NCBI GenBank assembly: GCA_002434335.1
Contig: DJJW01000055.1
Location: 4,504 to 16,867 of the forward strand
DNA from: Lachnoclostridium sp. UBA6558
GTDB lineage: Bacteria; Bacillota; Clostridia; Lachnospirales; Lachnospiraceae
Reading direction: 5' to 3'
DNA length: 12,364 nt
Shown: positions 1 through 7,321 of the stretch, piece by piece
Position numbering within the stretch: position 1 is the first letter of the stretch
Layout: every line of letters begins with the position of its first letter
The notes under the pieces: model-generated
What the model was told of the DNA's origin: nothing
Databases searched by the model: none
The model's input: only the letters and a program-made list of their open reading frames with translations
Position numbers and translations under genes: made by a program

Positions 1-11
1 AGGATAAATAA

Positions 12-1490
12 ATGAACTATAACGGTGCTTTGGAGTTTTTGGATACTACAAAGAAAATTGGAAGTAAGCCTGGTCTTACGGTAATTGGTCAGCTTCTTAA
101 GGAACTTGGTTCACCTGAAAAAGACACGGCCTTTGTTCATGTTGCCGGCACCAACGGTAAAGGTTCAGTAAGCACCTATATAGCAACGATATTGGCAAAG
201 GCAGGATATTTAACCGGACGTTTTTCTTCTCCGGCAGTGTTTGCCTATGAAGAAATTATACAATTGCTTACAATTCGTGAGACTAATAAGAATAATCTTA
301 CGTCCTGGACCCCCCTGCACGAGCAGAATCAACTGGAAACAGGAACTGGAGTTCAAGCAACCCCAATTGAGCCGGAGACAGGAACTAGAGTTCAAACAAC
401 CTCTATGCAACCGGAGACAGGAACTAAAGTTCAGGTAAACTCTATTGAAAAAGATGATTACGCTTTCTGCATGGAACAGATTCAGGAGGCTTGCAGCAGG
501 ATGGTAAAGGCAGGAATGGCTCACCCTACCTCTTTTGAAATTGAGACAGCACTGGCATTTTTATATTTTCGGAGGAAGAAATGTGATATTGCTGTACTGG
601 AAACAGGTATGGGAGGGAGCCTTGATGCCACCAACATAATACCTACTGCAAAATGTGCCGTTCTTACCTCCATCAGTATGGATCACCTGGAGTATCTGGG
701 GAATAGCTTGGGGGAGATTGCCAGGCATAAAGCTGGTATTATCAAACCGGGAATACCTGTTGTATCCTACCAGCAGGAACCCGAAGCAGAAGAAGTGATT
801 AAGCAGGTCAGTCAGTCCAAAAAGGCAGATTTAACCATAGCTGACTTTTCTGCAATCAAAATCCGCAGAATGGGTATGGAAGGTACTGAGTTTGATTATA
901 AAGACAAAAAAGAACTTACTATAAAGCTGCTTGGAATGAATCAGGTGTATAATGCAGTTACAGCCATTTTAGCAATTGATGCCATAAACGGTAAAGGTTA
1001 TACTATAAATATAAACCATATACGTGAAGGTTTGCAGGAAGCTTTCTGGCCAGGGAGGTTTGAGCGCATAAAAGCCGAACCTGTTATTATACTGGATGGA
1101 GCTCACAACGCTGACGCAGCCCTTGCCCTTGGCAAAAATATAAGGACCTATTTACAGGGAAAGGTACTTTATTATATTATGGGAGTGTTTAAAGACAAGG
1201 ATTATCAAACAGTTCTGCGCCATACAGCTGATTTCAGCAGTAAGATATTTTGCATAACTCCGCCCGGCCCAAGAGGTTTGCCTTCGAAACAGCTTCAGGA
1301 GAAAGCATTAGAACTTGGTTATTTGGCTGAGGATGCAGGCGACATCCATAGTGCTTTGGGGCTTATAAGTGCAGAGGCAATAGCAAATAAATTAAATTCA
1401 GAGGATTATGCTATATTAGCTTTTGGATCTTTGTCATTTCTAAATGAAGTGAGAGAAGAAGTTAATAAAACATTTATGAATGCGCATTAA
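12..1490 (+). CDS. folC: Bifunctional folylpolyglutamate synthase / dihydrofolate synthase (FolC), with an internal repeat insertion
   Basis: Cytoplasmic Mur-ligase-family enzyme that adds glutamate to dihydropteroate and to folates using ATP. Seen: P-loop GTNGKGS at residues 46-52; FEIETALAFLYF at 175-186; ETGMGGSLDATN at 197-208; the SMDHLEYLG / RHKAGIIKPG segment at 222-247, whose lysine is the usual carbamylated metal ligand; FWPGRFE at 345-351; and LDGAHN at 361-366, which opens the C-terminal ligase domain. The protein has 492 residues, against roughly 420-440 for the family. The excess lies at about residues 86-139, including three 13-residue tandem repeats (109-147), between the SPAVFAYEEIIQ strand and the VQVNSIEKDDY segment. 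The start ATG has AGGA 7 bases upstream, at the very edge of the window. pheA follows after 47 bases with no terminator, so co-transcription is plausible. The family call is firm; the effect of the insertion is unknown. Confidence 0.95.
   Translation: MNYNGALEFLDTTKKIGSKPGLTVIGQLLKELGSPEKDTAFVHVAGTNGKGSVSTYIATILAKAGYLTGRFSSPAVFAYEEIIQLLTIRETNKNNLTSWTPLHEQNQLETGTGVQATPIEPETGTRVQTTSMQPETGTKVQVNSIEKDDYAFCMEQIQEACSRMVKAGMAHPTSFEIETALAFLYFRRKKCDIAVLETGMGGSLDATNIIPTAKCAVLTSISMDHLEYLGNSLGEIARHKAGIIKPGIPVVSYQQEPEAEEVIKQVSQSKKADLTIADFSAIKIRRMGMEGTEFDYKDKKELTIKLLGMNQVYNAVTAILAIDAINGKGYTININHIREGLQEAFWPGRFERIKAEPVIILDGAHNADAALALGKNIRTYLQGKVLYYIMGVFKDKDYQTVLRHTADFSSKIFCITPPGPRGLPSKQLQEKALELGYLAEDAGDIHSALGLISAEAIANKLNSEDYAILAFGSLSFLNEVREEVNKTFMNAH
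336..452 (+). repeat. Three in-frame 39-bp tandem repeats inside folC
   Basis: Three adjacent copies of 39 bases (336-374, 375-413, 414-452) encode ETGTGVQATPIEP, ETGTRVQTTSMQP and ETGTKVQVNSIEK. Copies differ by point changes but keep length and frame. The third copy runs into the sequence normally found at this place in FolC (a VQVN...I.K.DY strand and loop), so the array probably arose by duplicating the native segment. There are no spacers between units, so this is not a CRISPR. Confidence 0.9.
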
Positions 1491-1537
1491 TAGTTATAAA
1501 CACAAAAGAATTGAAATAAAAATAAACGGAGGTTCCT

Positions 1538-2665
1538 ATGATCGATTTGCAGGATAGCAGAAATGAAATTGACAGAGTGGATAAGGAAATGGTACGTTTG
1601 TTTGAATACCGCATGCAACTGACACGAGATGTGGCGGAATATAAGATTCAGACAGGTAAAAAGGTCTATGACAAGGAACGGGAAGTAGCGAAGCTTACAG
1701 CACTGAAAGCTCTTGCCGGCAATGAATTTAACAGGCATGGAGTAGAGGAGCTTTTTACCCAGATAATGTCCATGAGCAGAAAAATGCAGTATAGTCTGAT
1801 CAGTGAGAAGGACAGTGACATTCCTTTTACGGAAATAGAAGAGATAGACGTAACCCCTAAAACAAAAGTCATTTGCTTCGGTGCAAAAGGTTCATATACG
1901 GAACAGGCCTTTCGAGAGTATTTCGGACCGAAGGCGGCAGAGGAAAATGCAGGTACTTTTAAAGAGGTTATGGAGAAAGTAAGCAACGGTATCTGTGACT
2001 ATGGTGTTCTGCCCATTGAAAATACTTCAACGGGAGGAATTACTGATATTTATGATCTTCTAGTGGAATATGACATTTCTATTATGGGAGAATATATATT
2101 AAAGGTTGATCATGCGCTTCTGGGCTTAAGGGATGCAGAGATTAAGGACATTAGGAAAGTGTATTCCCATCCCCAGGGACTTATGCAGTGTCAGAAATTT
2201 CTTGCAGCAAATCCTCAGATGAAACCTATGGAATGTTCCAGTACCTCTGACGGAGCGAAAAAGGTATTGGCAGACGGTGATATTACCCAGGCAGCTCTTG
2301 CAGGGAAACAGACGGCTGAGGTTTATGGTTTAAAAATATTAAAAGAACAGGTAAACCATGAAAGTAGCAATTCAACCCGCTTCATCATAATAGGTAAAGA
2401 GAAAAAATATAAGAAAAATGCAAAAAAGCTAAGCATCTGTTTTGAATTGCCGCATGAAAGCGGCACGTTGTATAACATGCTTTCTCATTTTATTTATAAT
2501 AATCTGAATATGACTAAGATTGAATCAAGACCTTTAGAGGGAAAGACCTTTGAATACCGCTTCTTTGTTGACTTTGAAGGAAATCTAAAAGACCCCGGTG
2601 TTAGAAATGCACTTTTTGGAATCAACGAAGAAGCTATAAGTCTTAAGATACTAGGTAATTATTAA
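1538..2665 (+). CDS. pheA: Bifunctional chorismate mutase / prephenate dehydratase (P-protein)
   Basis: Converts chorismate to prephenate and then to phenylpyruvate, the committed steps to phenylalanine. Three domains are visible. An AroQ-type chorismate mutase spans about residues 1-90; R8, R25, K36, D45, R48, E49 and Q84 line up with the active-site residues of the E. coli enzyme. A prephenate dehydratase spans about 108-285, with GAKGSYTEQAF (115-125), LPIENTSTGG (158-167) and the catalytic NSTRF (278-282). A C-terminal ACT domain at about 297-375 carries ESRP (329-332), the usual phenylalanine-binding motif, so feedback inhibition by phenylalanine is expected. The length of 375 residues is normal. 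CGGAGGT at 1527-1533 is well placed for the ATG. It follows folC closely. No leader peptide or T-box is seen in front of it. Confidence 0.96.
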   Translation: MIDLQDSRNEIDRVDKEMVRLFEYRMQLTRDVAEYKIQTGKKVYDKEREVAKLTALKALAGNEFNRHGVEELFTQIMSMSRKMQYSLISEKDSDIPFTEIEEIDVTPKTKVICFGAKGSYTEQAFREYFGPKAAEENAGTFKEVMEKVSNGICDYGVLPIENTSTGGITDIYDLLVEYDISIMGEYILKVDHALLGLRDAEIKDIRKVYSHPQGLMQCQKFLAANPQMKPMECSSTSDGAKKVLADGDITQAALAGKQTAEVYGLKILKEQVNHESSNSTRFIIIGKEKKYKKNAKKLSICFELPHESGTLYNMLSHFIYNNLNMTKIESRPLEGKTFEYRFFVDFEGNLKDPGVRNALFGINEEAISLKILGNY

Positions 2666-2670
2666 CTGAT

Positions 2671-2781
2671 AATTACATAAGTGATCATTATTTCAGCTTT
2701 TCAGTATGCAAATGGAATGGCGCAGCAGCTGTTTTTTAGCCTTAGTGAAGATTAAATAACTTATGTAATTCATATTTTTTT
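2671..2781. repeat. 12-bp perfect inverted repeat with 76-base interior, then a T-run (possible pheA terminator)
   Basis: The arms are 2671-2682 (AATTACATAAGT) and 2759-2770 (ACTTATGTAATT), perfect complements. Seven T follow at 2775-2781. It begins 6 bases after the pheA stop. Inside, CAGCT at 2694-2698 can pair with AGCTG at 2727-2731, which is itself followed by six T. This may work as a terminator with an outer and an inner stem, but the loop is far larger than usual. The repeat itself is certain; the function is inferred. Confidence 0.6.
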
Positions 2782-2884
2782 CAATTTCTCTACACAAATA
2801 AAACATATTTTAGTGTTAAACTTTACTCATAACAAAGAAAACAACATATAAAATAGATTGCAGAATTTGAAAGGAGAATGAGAT

Positions 2885-4156
2885 ATGAGTGAATTTAACT
2901 ATGAGAATGACGATAAAATCATTGAAGGACAGGGAGTCTTCACAGAAGATATTCCTAAGAAAGTGAAGAAGAAAAAAGGCAGAGGAAAAGGTTTTGTGAA
3001 ACTGGTAGCTTCTGCTTTGGTATTTGGATTGGTAGCAGGAGCTGCTTTCCAGGGATACTATACATTGACAGCAGGCAGCGGTAATGTTGTGAAAGAAGGT
3101 TCTGCAGCAACCGATAACAGCACCGGTGCTGATGGGGTAACAACCATAGAGACAAGTACTTCCGGTTCTAATACCTCCAGTGACGTGTCCACTGTGGTTG
3201 AAAATGTAATGCCCTCTATCGTGGCTATTAATTCCACCATCAACCAGGTAACTTCTGATTTCTTTGGCAGACAGTACAATCAGCAGGAAGAAGGCAGCGG
3301 TTCCGGTATTATTATCGGACAGAATAATAATGAGATACTAATAGCCACTAATAATCATGTAGTAGAAGGAGCTACTGCAGTTGAAATAGTATTCAACGAT
3401 GGTAAATCAGCCCCAGCTACGATAAAAGGAACTGCACCGGGTTCTGATCTTGCAGTGGTTTCTGTAAAGGCTAGTGATCTTCCAGAAGGAACAATCGATA
3501 ATATTAAGGTAGCAACCTTAGGCGATTCTTCTGCCTTAAAGCTTGGTGAAATGGCTATAGCAATCGGAAACGCCTTAGGCTATGGACAATCCGTAACCGT
3601 TGGATATATCAGTGGTTTGGATAGAGAAGTGACAGTTGATAATATTACCTTTAAATTAATCCAGACAGATGCTGCCATCAATCCCGGAAACAGCGGAGGT
3701 GCTCTGTTAAATTCCAAAGGTGAAGTAATCGGAATCAATTCTGTTAAATATGTAGATGAAAGCGTAGAAAGTGTTGGTTATTCCATTCCCATCAGTGATG
3801 CAATTCCGGTAATCAATGAACTGGTAAACGGTACGACTACTGACAGTACTCAGAGTGCTTATCTTGGAATTCTTGGTAAGAACACAGGGGATTATGCTGA
3901 AAGCTTTAATATGCCAACAGGTGTCTATGTAAGTGAGATTGAGGAGAACTCTGCCGCTGCTAAAGCAGGACTACAGGTAGGAGATATTATCGTTGGCCTT
4001 AACAATGTAACTGTAAGCTCCATGGAAGATCTGCAGAAGGCTTTAAGTTATTCCAAGGCAGGCTCTACTGGTACTATTAAGGTACAATCACTTGTAAACG
4101 GTAAATATGAAGAAAAAACCCTGGATATTACTTTAGGCACCAAACCGGAGAACTAA
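2885..4156 (+). CDS. htrA: Membrane-anchored HtrA/DegP-type serine protease with one PDZ domain
   Basis: Extracytoplasmic quality-control protease of the S1C family that degrades misfolded exported proteins. In order: a charged cytoplasmic tail (1-35) with a lysine-rich stretch; one membrane segment at about 38-60; a Ser/Thr/Gly-rich linker (62-100); a trypsin-like domain (about 103-315) with the triad H158 (in TNNHVVEG), D188 (in GSDLAVV) and S270 (in GNSGGALL); and one PDZ domain (about 324-416). The 423-residue length fits the single-PDZ, N-terminally anchored forms of Gram-positive bacteria. AAGGAGA at 2871-2877 gives good spacing to the ATG. The gene stands alone, with 219 bases before it and a strong terminator after it. 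No two-component system or paired gene is next to it. The symbol htrA is by family; degP/degQ-like names would be equally valid. Confidence 0.94.
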   Translation: MSEFNYENDDKIIEGQGVFTEDIPKKVKKKKGRGKGFVKLVASALVFGLVAGAAFQGYYTLTAGSGNVVKEGSAATDNSTGADGVTTIETSTSGSNTSSDVSTVVENVMPSIVAINSTINQVTSDFFGRQYNQQEEGSGSGIIIGQNNNEILIATNNHVVEGATAVEIVFNDGKSAPATIKGTAPGSDLAVVSVKASDLPEGTIDNIKVATLGDSSALKLGEMAIAIGNALGYGQSVTVGYISGLDREVTVDNITFKLIQTDAAINPGNSGGALLNSKGEVIGINSVKYVDESVESVGYSIPISDAIPVINELVNGTTTDSTQSAYLGILGKNTGDYAESFNMPTGVYVSEIEENSAAAKAGLQVGDIIVGLNNVTVSSMEDLQKALSYSKAGSTGTIKVQSLVNGKYEEKTLDITLGTKPEN

Positions 4157-4193
4157 TGATTAATTAAACTAATAATTAATTAAATGAAGAATT

Positions 4194-4236
4194 AGAAGCT
4201 GTCTGATTCACCAGAATTCTGACAGCTTCTTTTTTT
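4194..4236 (+). terminator. Rho-independent terminator of htrA
   Basis: A perfect 10-bp stem, AGAAGCTGTC (4194-4203) with GACAGCTTCT (4221-4230), runs into seven T (4230-4236). Bases inside the loop extend the stem by about five more pairs around an ACCA tip, with a mismatch and a one-base bulge. It lies 37 bases past the htrA stop. Confidence 0.95.
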
Positions 4237-4274
4237 GTACTTAATAATTTTAATAAAAGTAAACAGGTAATTCC

Positions 4275-4304
4275 TTGACAAATGAAACAATAGATGAGTA
4301 TGAT
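4275..4304 (+). promoter_or_regulatory. Sigma-A-type promoter for the glycosyltransferase genes
   Basis: A perfect -35 TTGACA (4275-4280) and a -10 TATGAT (4299-4304) are 18 bases apart. It lies just after the htrA terminator, so it starts a new unit with an untranslated leader of about 200 bases before the ATG at 4515. Confidence 0.8.
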
Positions 4305-4380
4305 ATATATCAATTACATATGAAAAGAAACGCAATGCAAAGCAGTCCTAATAAAGTATAGAATAGCAATGAAGCAAGCA

Positions 4381-4478
4381 GTCTAAAGAACAGAAAAGTA
4401 ATTTAAGGAATCAGTTTAAAGAACAGAAAAGTAATATAAGCAGTCAGACTAAAGCATAATAAAGATATATAAAGTAAA
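4381..4478. repeat. 33-bp tandem repeat in an untranslated leader
   Basis: Unit 1 is 4381-4413 and unit 2 is 4414-4446. They share TAAAGAACAGAAAAGTAAT and differ at a few positions. A decayed third unit follows at about 4447-4478, beginning GACTAAAG. Related AGCAGTC...TAA words also occur just upstream at about 4341-4352. The first two copies are clear; the third is a weaker match. Confidence 0.75.
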
Positions 4479-4514
4479 TAGATTTTAGTACAGGAAAGAA
4501 AGGATATATCTGAT

Positions 4515-5519
4515 ATGGAAAACACAGATATTAAGATAGAGGAAGAAGCAGGAAGTTTAAAACTGGACCTTATTATTCCGGTATATAAACCGGATATAAA
4601 ATTTAAACATCTTATTGAACGTCTTAGGAAGCAAAAGGACAAGCCTGACAGAATTATTCTGTTACAGACAGTGGAAGAAGAAAAAGACAGAGACAACAGA
4701 AGAACTCAACTGGGACAGGAATATATCACCTATGCCATGGAACTGGAGGACAGTAATTTTCGCATTGATTTCATAGAAGTCAGCAAGAAAGATTTCGATC
4801 ATGGAGCAACCCGGGCCTACGGAGCATCTTTATCAAAGGCTGACCTGTTGATGTTCATGACACAGGATGCTGTTCCAAGTGATACACATCTTATCAGCAA
4901 TATGAAAGCTGCTTTTTCGGACTCTAACATAGCAGCGGCTTATGCCAGACAACTGCCCAGAGAAGATGCCGGGATTATTGAAAGCTACACGAGGAAGTTT
5001 AATTATCCCGAAGTAAGCTCTACAAAAAGCCTTTCCGATCTTCCGGAGCTTGGTATTAAAACCTATTTCTGTTCGAATGTCTGTGCTGCTTACCGAAGAG
5101 AAGTCTATGAAAGACTTGGCGGGTTTGTTAAAAAAACCATTTTCAACGAAGATATGATAATGGCTGCCGGAATTATAAAAGCCGGGTACTCCATAGCTTA
5201 TACATCGGAGGCTAAGGTATATCATTCCCATAGCTATACCTGTAAGGAACAGTTTAAAAGAAACTTTGATCTTGCAGTTTCTCAAGCTGATTTTCCAGAA
5301 GTGTTTTCCGGAATAAAATCTGAGAATGAAGGAAAGAAAATGGTACTTAAGACCTCTGCTTATTTGTTGAAAAGTGGTAAATTTTATCTGCTACCGAGTC
5401 TGATTGCAGAGAGTGGTTATAAATATATGGGATATCTGGCAGGGAAGAATTATAAAAAGCTCCCCCGCTCTCTAATTAAAAAAATCAGTATGAATCCCAG
5501 TTATTTTAACAGTAAATAA
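4515..5519 (+). CDS. Family 2 glycosyltransferase, rhamnosyltransferase-like
   Basis: GT-A-fold sugar transferase, probably acting at the inner membrane face on a cell-wall or capsular polysaccharide. Seen: the opening strand LDLIIPVYKP (17-26); MTQDAVPSD (115-123) in place of the classic DxD region; ARQLPREDA (144-152); SNVCAAYRREVYERLGGF (187-204); the catalytic-type NED (211-213); and HSHSY (237-241). The TQDA.P, RQLP.., NED and HSHSY combination is typical of a Firmicutes group often annotated as rhamnosyltransferases. The donor sugar cannot be read from sequence. Length is 334 residues with no membrane segment. AAAGGA at 4498-4503 precedes the ATG by 11 bases. A second glycosyltransferase follows on the same strand and probably shares the transcript. 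Confidence 0.88.
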   Translation: MENTDIKIEEEAGSLKLDLIIPVYKPDIKFKHLIERLRKQKDKPDRIILLQTVEEEKDRDNRRTQLGQEYITYAMELEDSNFRIDFIEVSKKDFDHGATRAYGASLSKADLLMFMTQDAVPSDTHLISNMKAAFSDSNIAAAYARQLPREDAGIIESYTRKFNYPEVSSTKSLSDLPELGIKTYFCSNVCAAYRREVYERLGGFVKKTIFNEDMIMAAGIIKAGYSIAYTSEAKVYHSHSYTCKEQFKRNFDLAVSQADFPEVFSGIKSENEGKKMVLKTSAYLLKSGKFYLLPSLIAESGYKYMGYLAGKNYKKLPRSLIKKISMNPSYFNSK

Positions 5520-5637
5520 TGGAATTAATTGGGAAACAAGTGATGTTTTATAACATGCTGTCTGGAGCTATGCTACGACGCGGATGGATGTTAGAGGATT
5601 TTGTAGCGCGTGCAACAAACGCAGATGGGAGCTGGAT

Positions 5638-6597
5638 TTGGACAAAGTTCATATCATAATGGCGGCATATAACGGAGAGGCATATATCAGGGAACAGATT
5701 ATGTCAATCAGAGAGAGTACTCACAAAGATTGGGTGCTTTGGATTTTCGATGATGGTTCCAGCGATAATACTGCGGAAATAGTAAAAAGTCAGGTGGAGG
5801 AAGACACTGAGCGCATTCATTATATTGTTAATACCTCCAATAAAGGCGTAACCCTGAATTTTTTAGAAGGTGTCAGGTTTGCAGCCGGGTACAAGGAGTC
5901 CTTTGAAGGGACAGAAGCAGTAAATCAATATTTTATGTTCTGTGATCAGGATGATGTATGGATGCCTGATAAAATTGAAAAGTCACTAAAGGCAATGAAA
6001 AGGTTTGAGAAAAAATATTCCTGCAAGCTTCCTTTGGTAATATTTACAGATGCCATAATAGCTGATGAGCACCTGGGGGCAATATCACCCTCTTTTCATA
6101 AGAGCAATCACTTAAATACCGCAAAGCTTGGTTTCGGAAATATTCTAATGGAGAATAAGCTTATCGGCTGTACTATGATGTTTAATACTGCTCTTGTGAA
6201 AAAACTTACAGTGTTACCTGTACATGCCAGATATCATGATTGGTGGATAGGAATTCTTGGTGCTGCTTTTGGTCATATTGTTTATCTGCCTCATCCGACC
6301 ATCTATTATAGACAGCATGACAGAAATGTAGTGGGAAATCAAGATTTTTCCGGATATGTGAAGAAGAGGATGGCAACACTCAAAGAACAAAAGAAGGTTA
6401 TTGCTTCCAATGTAGCTCAGGCACAGGAATTTTATGAAATATACAAAGAATCCTTGTCTGATGATAAAAAAATGAAAGTTTATGCAATGGCAGAATTGCT
6501 GAATAGAAATTGGGTGGTAAGAAGACTCCTTTGTTTCCGTTATGGTTTTTTTAAAAGCGGTCTTGTCAGGAATGCTGCATTAATGCTGGTATTATAG
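5638..6597 (+). CDS. Family 2 glycosyltransferase (HDWW type), probable TTG start
   Basis: A second GT-A sugar transferase, likely in the same polysaccharide pathway as the gene before it. Counting from the TTG: VHIIMAAYNGEAYIREQ (4-20); FDDGSSDN (37-44), the nucleotide-sugar region; CDQDDVW (102-108), the DxD metal site; HDWW (200-203); and YRQHDRN (224-230). These are hallmarks of the rhamnosyl/galactosyl type GT2 proteins of Gram-positive surface polysaccharides. The frame is open back to an ATG at 5584, but that ATG lacks a ribosome site and would add 18 residues (including CSACNKRRW) absent from the usual start of this family. The TTG at 5638 has GGGAG at 5627-5631 at good spacing and gives the canonical N-terminus. 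It ends 84 bases before the ilvN promoter; no good terminator is seen between them. Confidence 0.85.
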   Translation: MDKVHIIMAAYNGEAYIREQIMSIRESTHKDWVLWIFDDGSSDNTAEIVKSQVEEDTERIHYIVNTSNKGVTLNFLEGVRFAAGYKESFEGTEAVNQYFMFCDQDDVWMPDKIEKSLKAMKRFEKKYSCKLPLVIFTDAIIADEHLGAISPSFHKSNHLNTAKLGFGNILMENKLIGCTMMFNTALVKKLTVLPVHARYHDWWIGILGAAFGHIVYLPHPTIYYRQHDRNVVGNQDFSGYVKKRMATLKEQKKVIASNVAQAQEFYEIYKESLSDDKKMKVYAMAELLNRNWVVRRLLCFRYGFFKSGLVRNAALMLVL

Positions 6598-6680
6598 AGT
6601 TTGTAAGGTGTAAGGTCTTATTTTTACAGTTCTTACTAGGTGTGTTTTCATGTAGAATTCTGTTTTTCAGGTTTTCTTTA

Positions 6681-6709
6681 TTGACATTTGATTTTCATAT
6701 TGTTACAAT
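6681..6709 (+). promoter_or_regulatory. Sigma-A-type promoter for ilvN-ilvC
   Basis: The -35 TTGACA (6681-6686) and the -10 TACAAT (6704-6709) have an ideal 17-base spacer. Transcription would begin near 6716, giving a leader of about 90 bases before the preferred ilvN start. Confidence 0.85.
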
Positions 6710-6722
6710 GTAGACAATTTAT

Positions 6723-6789
6723 ATACAGTATGCTGCTGTATCAAGTTACTGCTGTAAAGCGGTTTGGATATTATGCCGTCTATGACGGC
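6723..6789 (+). promoter_or_regulatory. ilvN leader with two hairpins
   Basis: Hairpin 1 is ATACAG (6723-6728) with CTGTAT (6736-6741). Hairpin 2 is GCCGTC (6775-6780), a three-base TAT loop, and GACGGC (6784-6789), ending 5 bases before the ribosome site of the preferred ATG at 6806. TGCTGTA occurs twice (6734-6740 and 6750-6756). Neither hairpin has a T-run, so they are not terminators. They could affect translation start or RNA stability; this is inferred. Confidence 0.45.
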
Positions 6790-6805
6790 GGAATGCGAGG
6801 CAAAT

Positions 6806-7312
6806 ATGAAGAAGATGGTATTGTCAATACTGGTGGATAATACAGCAGGAGTACTAAGTCGTGTCTCCGGTTTATTCAGCAGAAGAGGTTATAATATAGA
6901 CAGCCTGACAGTAGGCGTCACCCAGGATCCTCTGTATTCCCGAATGACAGTTGTAGTAAACGGAGATGACCAGATTCTGGAGCAGATAGGAAAGCAGCTC
7001 TTAAAGCTTGAGGATGTCAGAGAAGTTAGAGAACTATTGCCGGAAGAGTCCGTATGCAGAGAATTGATTCTTGTAAAGGTTCTTGCATCCATAGAAGAGA
7101 GACAGGCAGTGATAGCAGTAGCTGATATCTTCCGTGCCAAAATAGTAGATGTTGCTATAGAATCCCTGATGATTGAGCTTACGGGAAATCAAGCCAAGAT
7201 AGATGCCTTTATTAAATTATTGGAAGGCTTTACAATTAAAGAAATGGTTCGCACCGGTATTACGGGATTAGCCAGAGGTTCGGGAGATATAGCTGACTAT
7301 CTGGATGACTAG
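6806..7312 (+). CDS. ilvN: Acetolactate synthase small (regulatory) subunit
   Basis: Regulatory partner of acetolactate synthase, the first common enzyme of valine, leucine and isoleucine synthesis; it binds valine and activates the IlvB catalytic subunit. Seen: an N-terminal ACT domain (about 4-75) with LVDNTAGVLSRV and the RGYNIDSLTVG motif, keeping N12, G15 and N30 that match valine-site residues of E. coli IlvH; then the C-terminal domain with ELILVKV and the MIELTGN segment. Length from 6806 is 168 residues, normal for the family. The frame is open further up (TTG 6764, ATG 6773, ATG 6782). I prefer 6806 because GCGAGG at 6795-6800 sits 5 bases before it and the protein then begins MKKMVLSILVDN like its relatives. 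It is followed 82 bases later by ilvC. The catalytic ilvB is not in the window. Confidence 0.93.
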   Translation: MKKMVLSILVDNTAGVLSRVSGLFSRRGYNIDSLTVGVTQDPLYSRMTVVVNGDDQILEQIGKQLLKLEDVREVRELLPEESVCRELILVKVLASIEERQAVIAVADIFRAKIVDVAIESLMIELTGNQAKIDAFIKLLEGFTIKEMVRTGITGLARGSGDIADYLDD

Positions 7313-7321
7313 TATTATTCC

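Larger units (their letters stand above)
4237..4514 (+). other. Non-coding leader region before the glycosyltransferase genes
   Basis: About 280 bases without a credible gene. They hold a consensus promoter (4275-4304) and a very A-rich leader of about 200 bases with a 33-bp tandem repeat (4381-4446 and a decayed third copy). No riboswitch motif or terminator is recognised in the leader. Any reading frame through the repeat is short, starts after a stop and has no ribosome site. Confidence 0.6.

Noticed and set aside
241..438. Open frames on both strands across the folC repeat (210-524 minus, 241-438 plus)
   Set aside because: They are by-products of the repeat's composition, have no ribosome site, and overlap a clearly coding frame.
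335..451. Short regular repeats that could suggest a CRISPR array
   Set aside because: The units are directly adjacent without spacers and lie in frame within folC.
4370..4468. Short open frame through the 33-bp repeat encoding KEQKSN repeats
   Set aside because: It begins right after a stop, has no start codon with a ribosome site, and ends after about 30 codons.
6600..6640. Weak inverted repeat GTAAG/CTTAC after the second glycosyltransferase as a terminator
   Set aside because: The stem is short and no T-run follows, so the end of that transcript remains unplaced.
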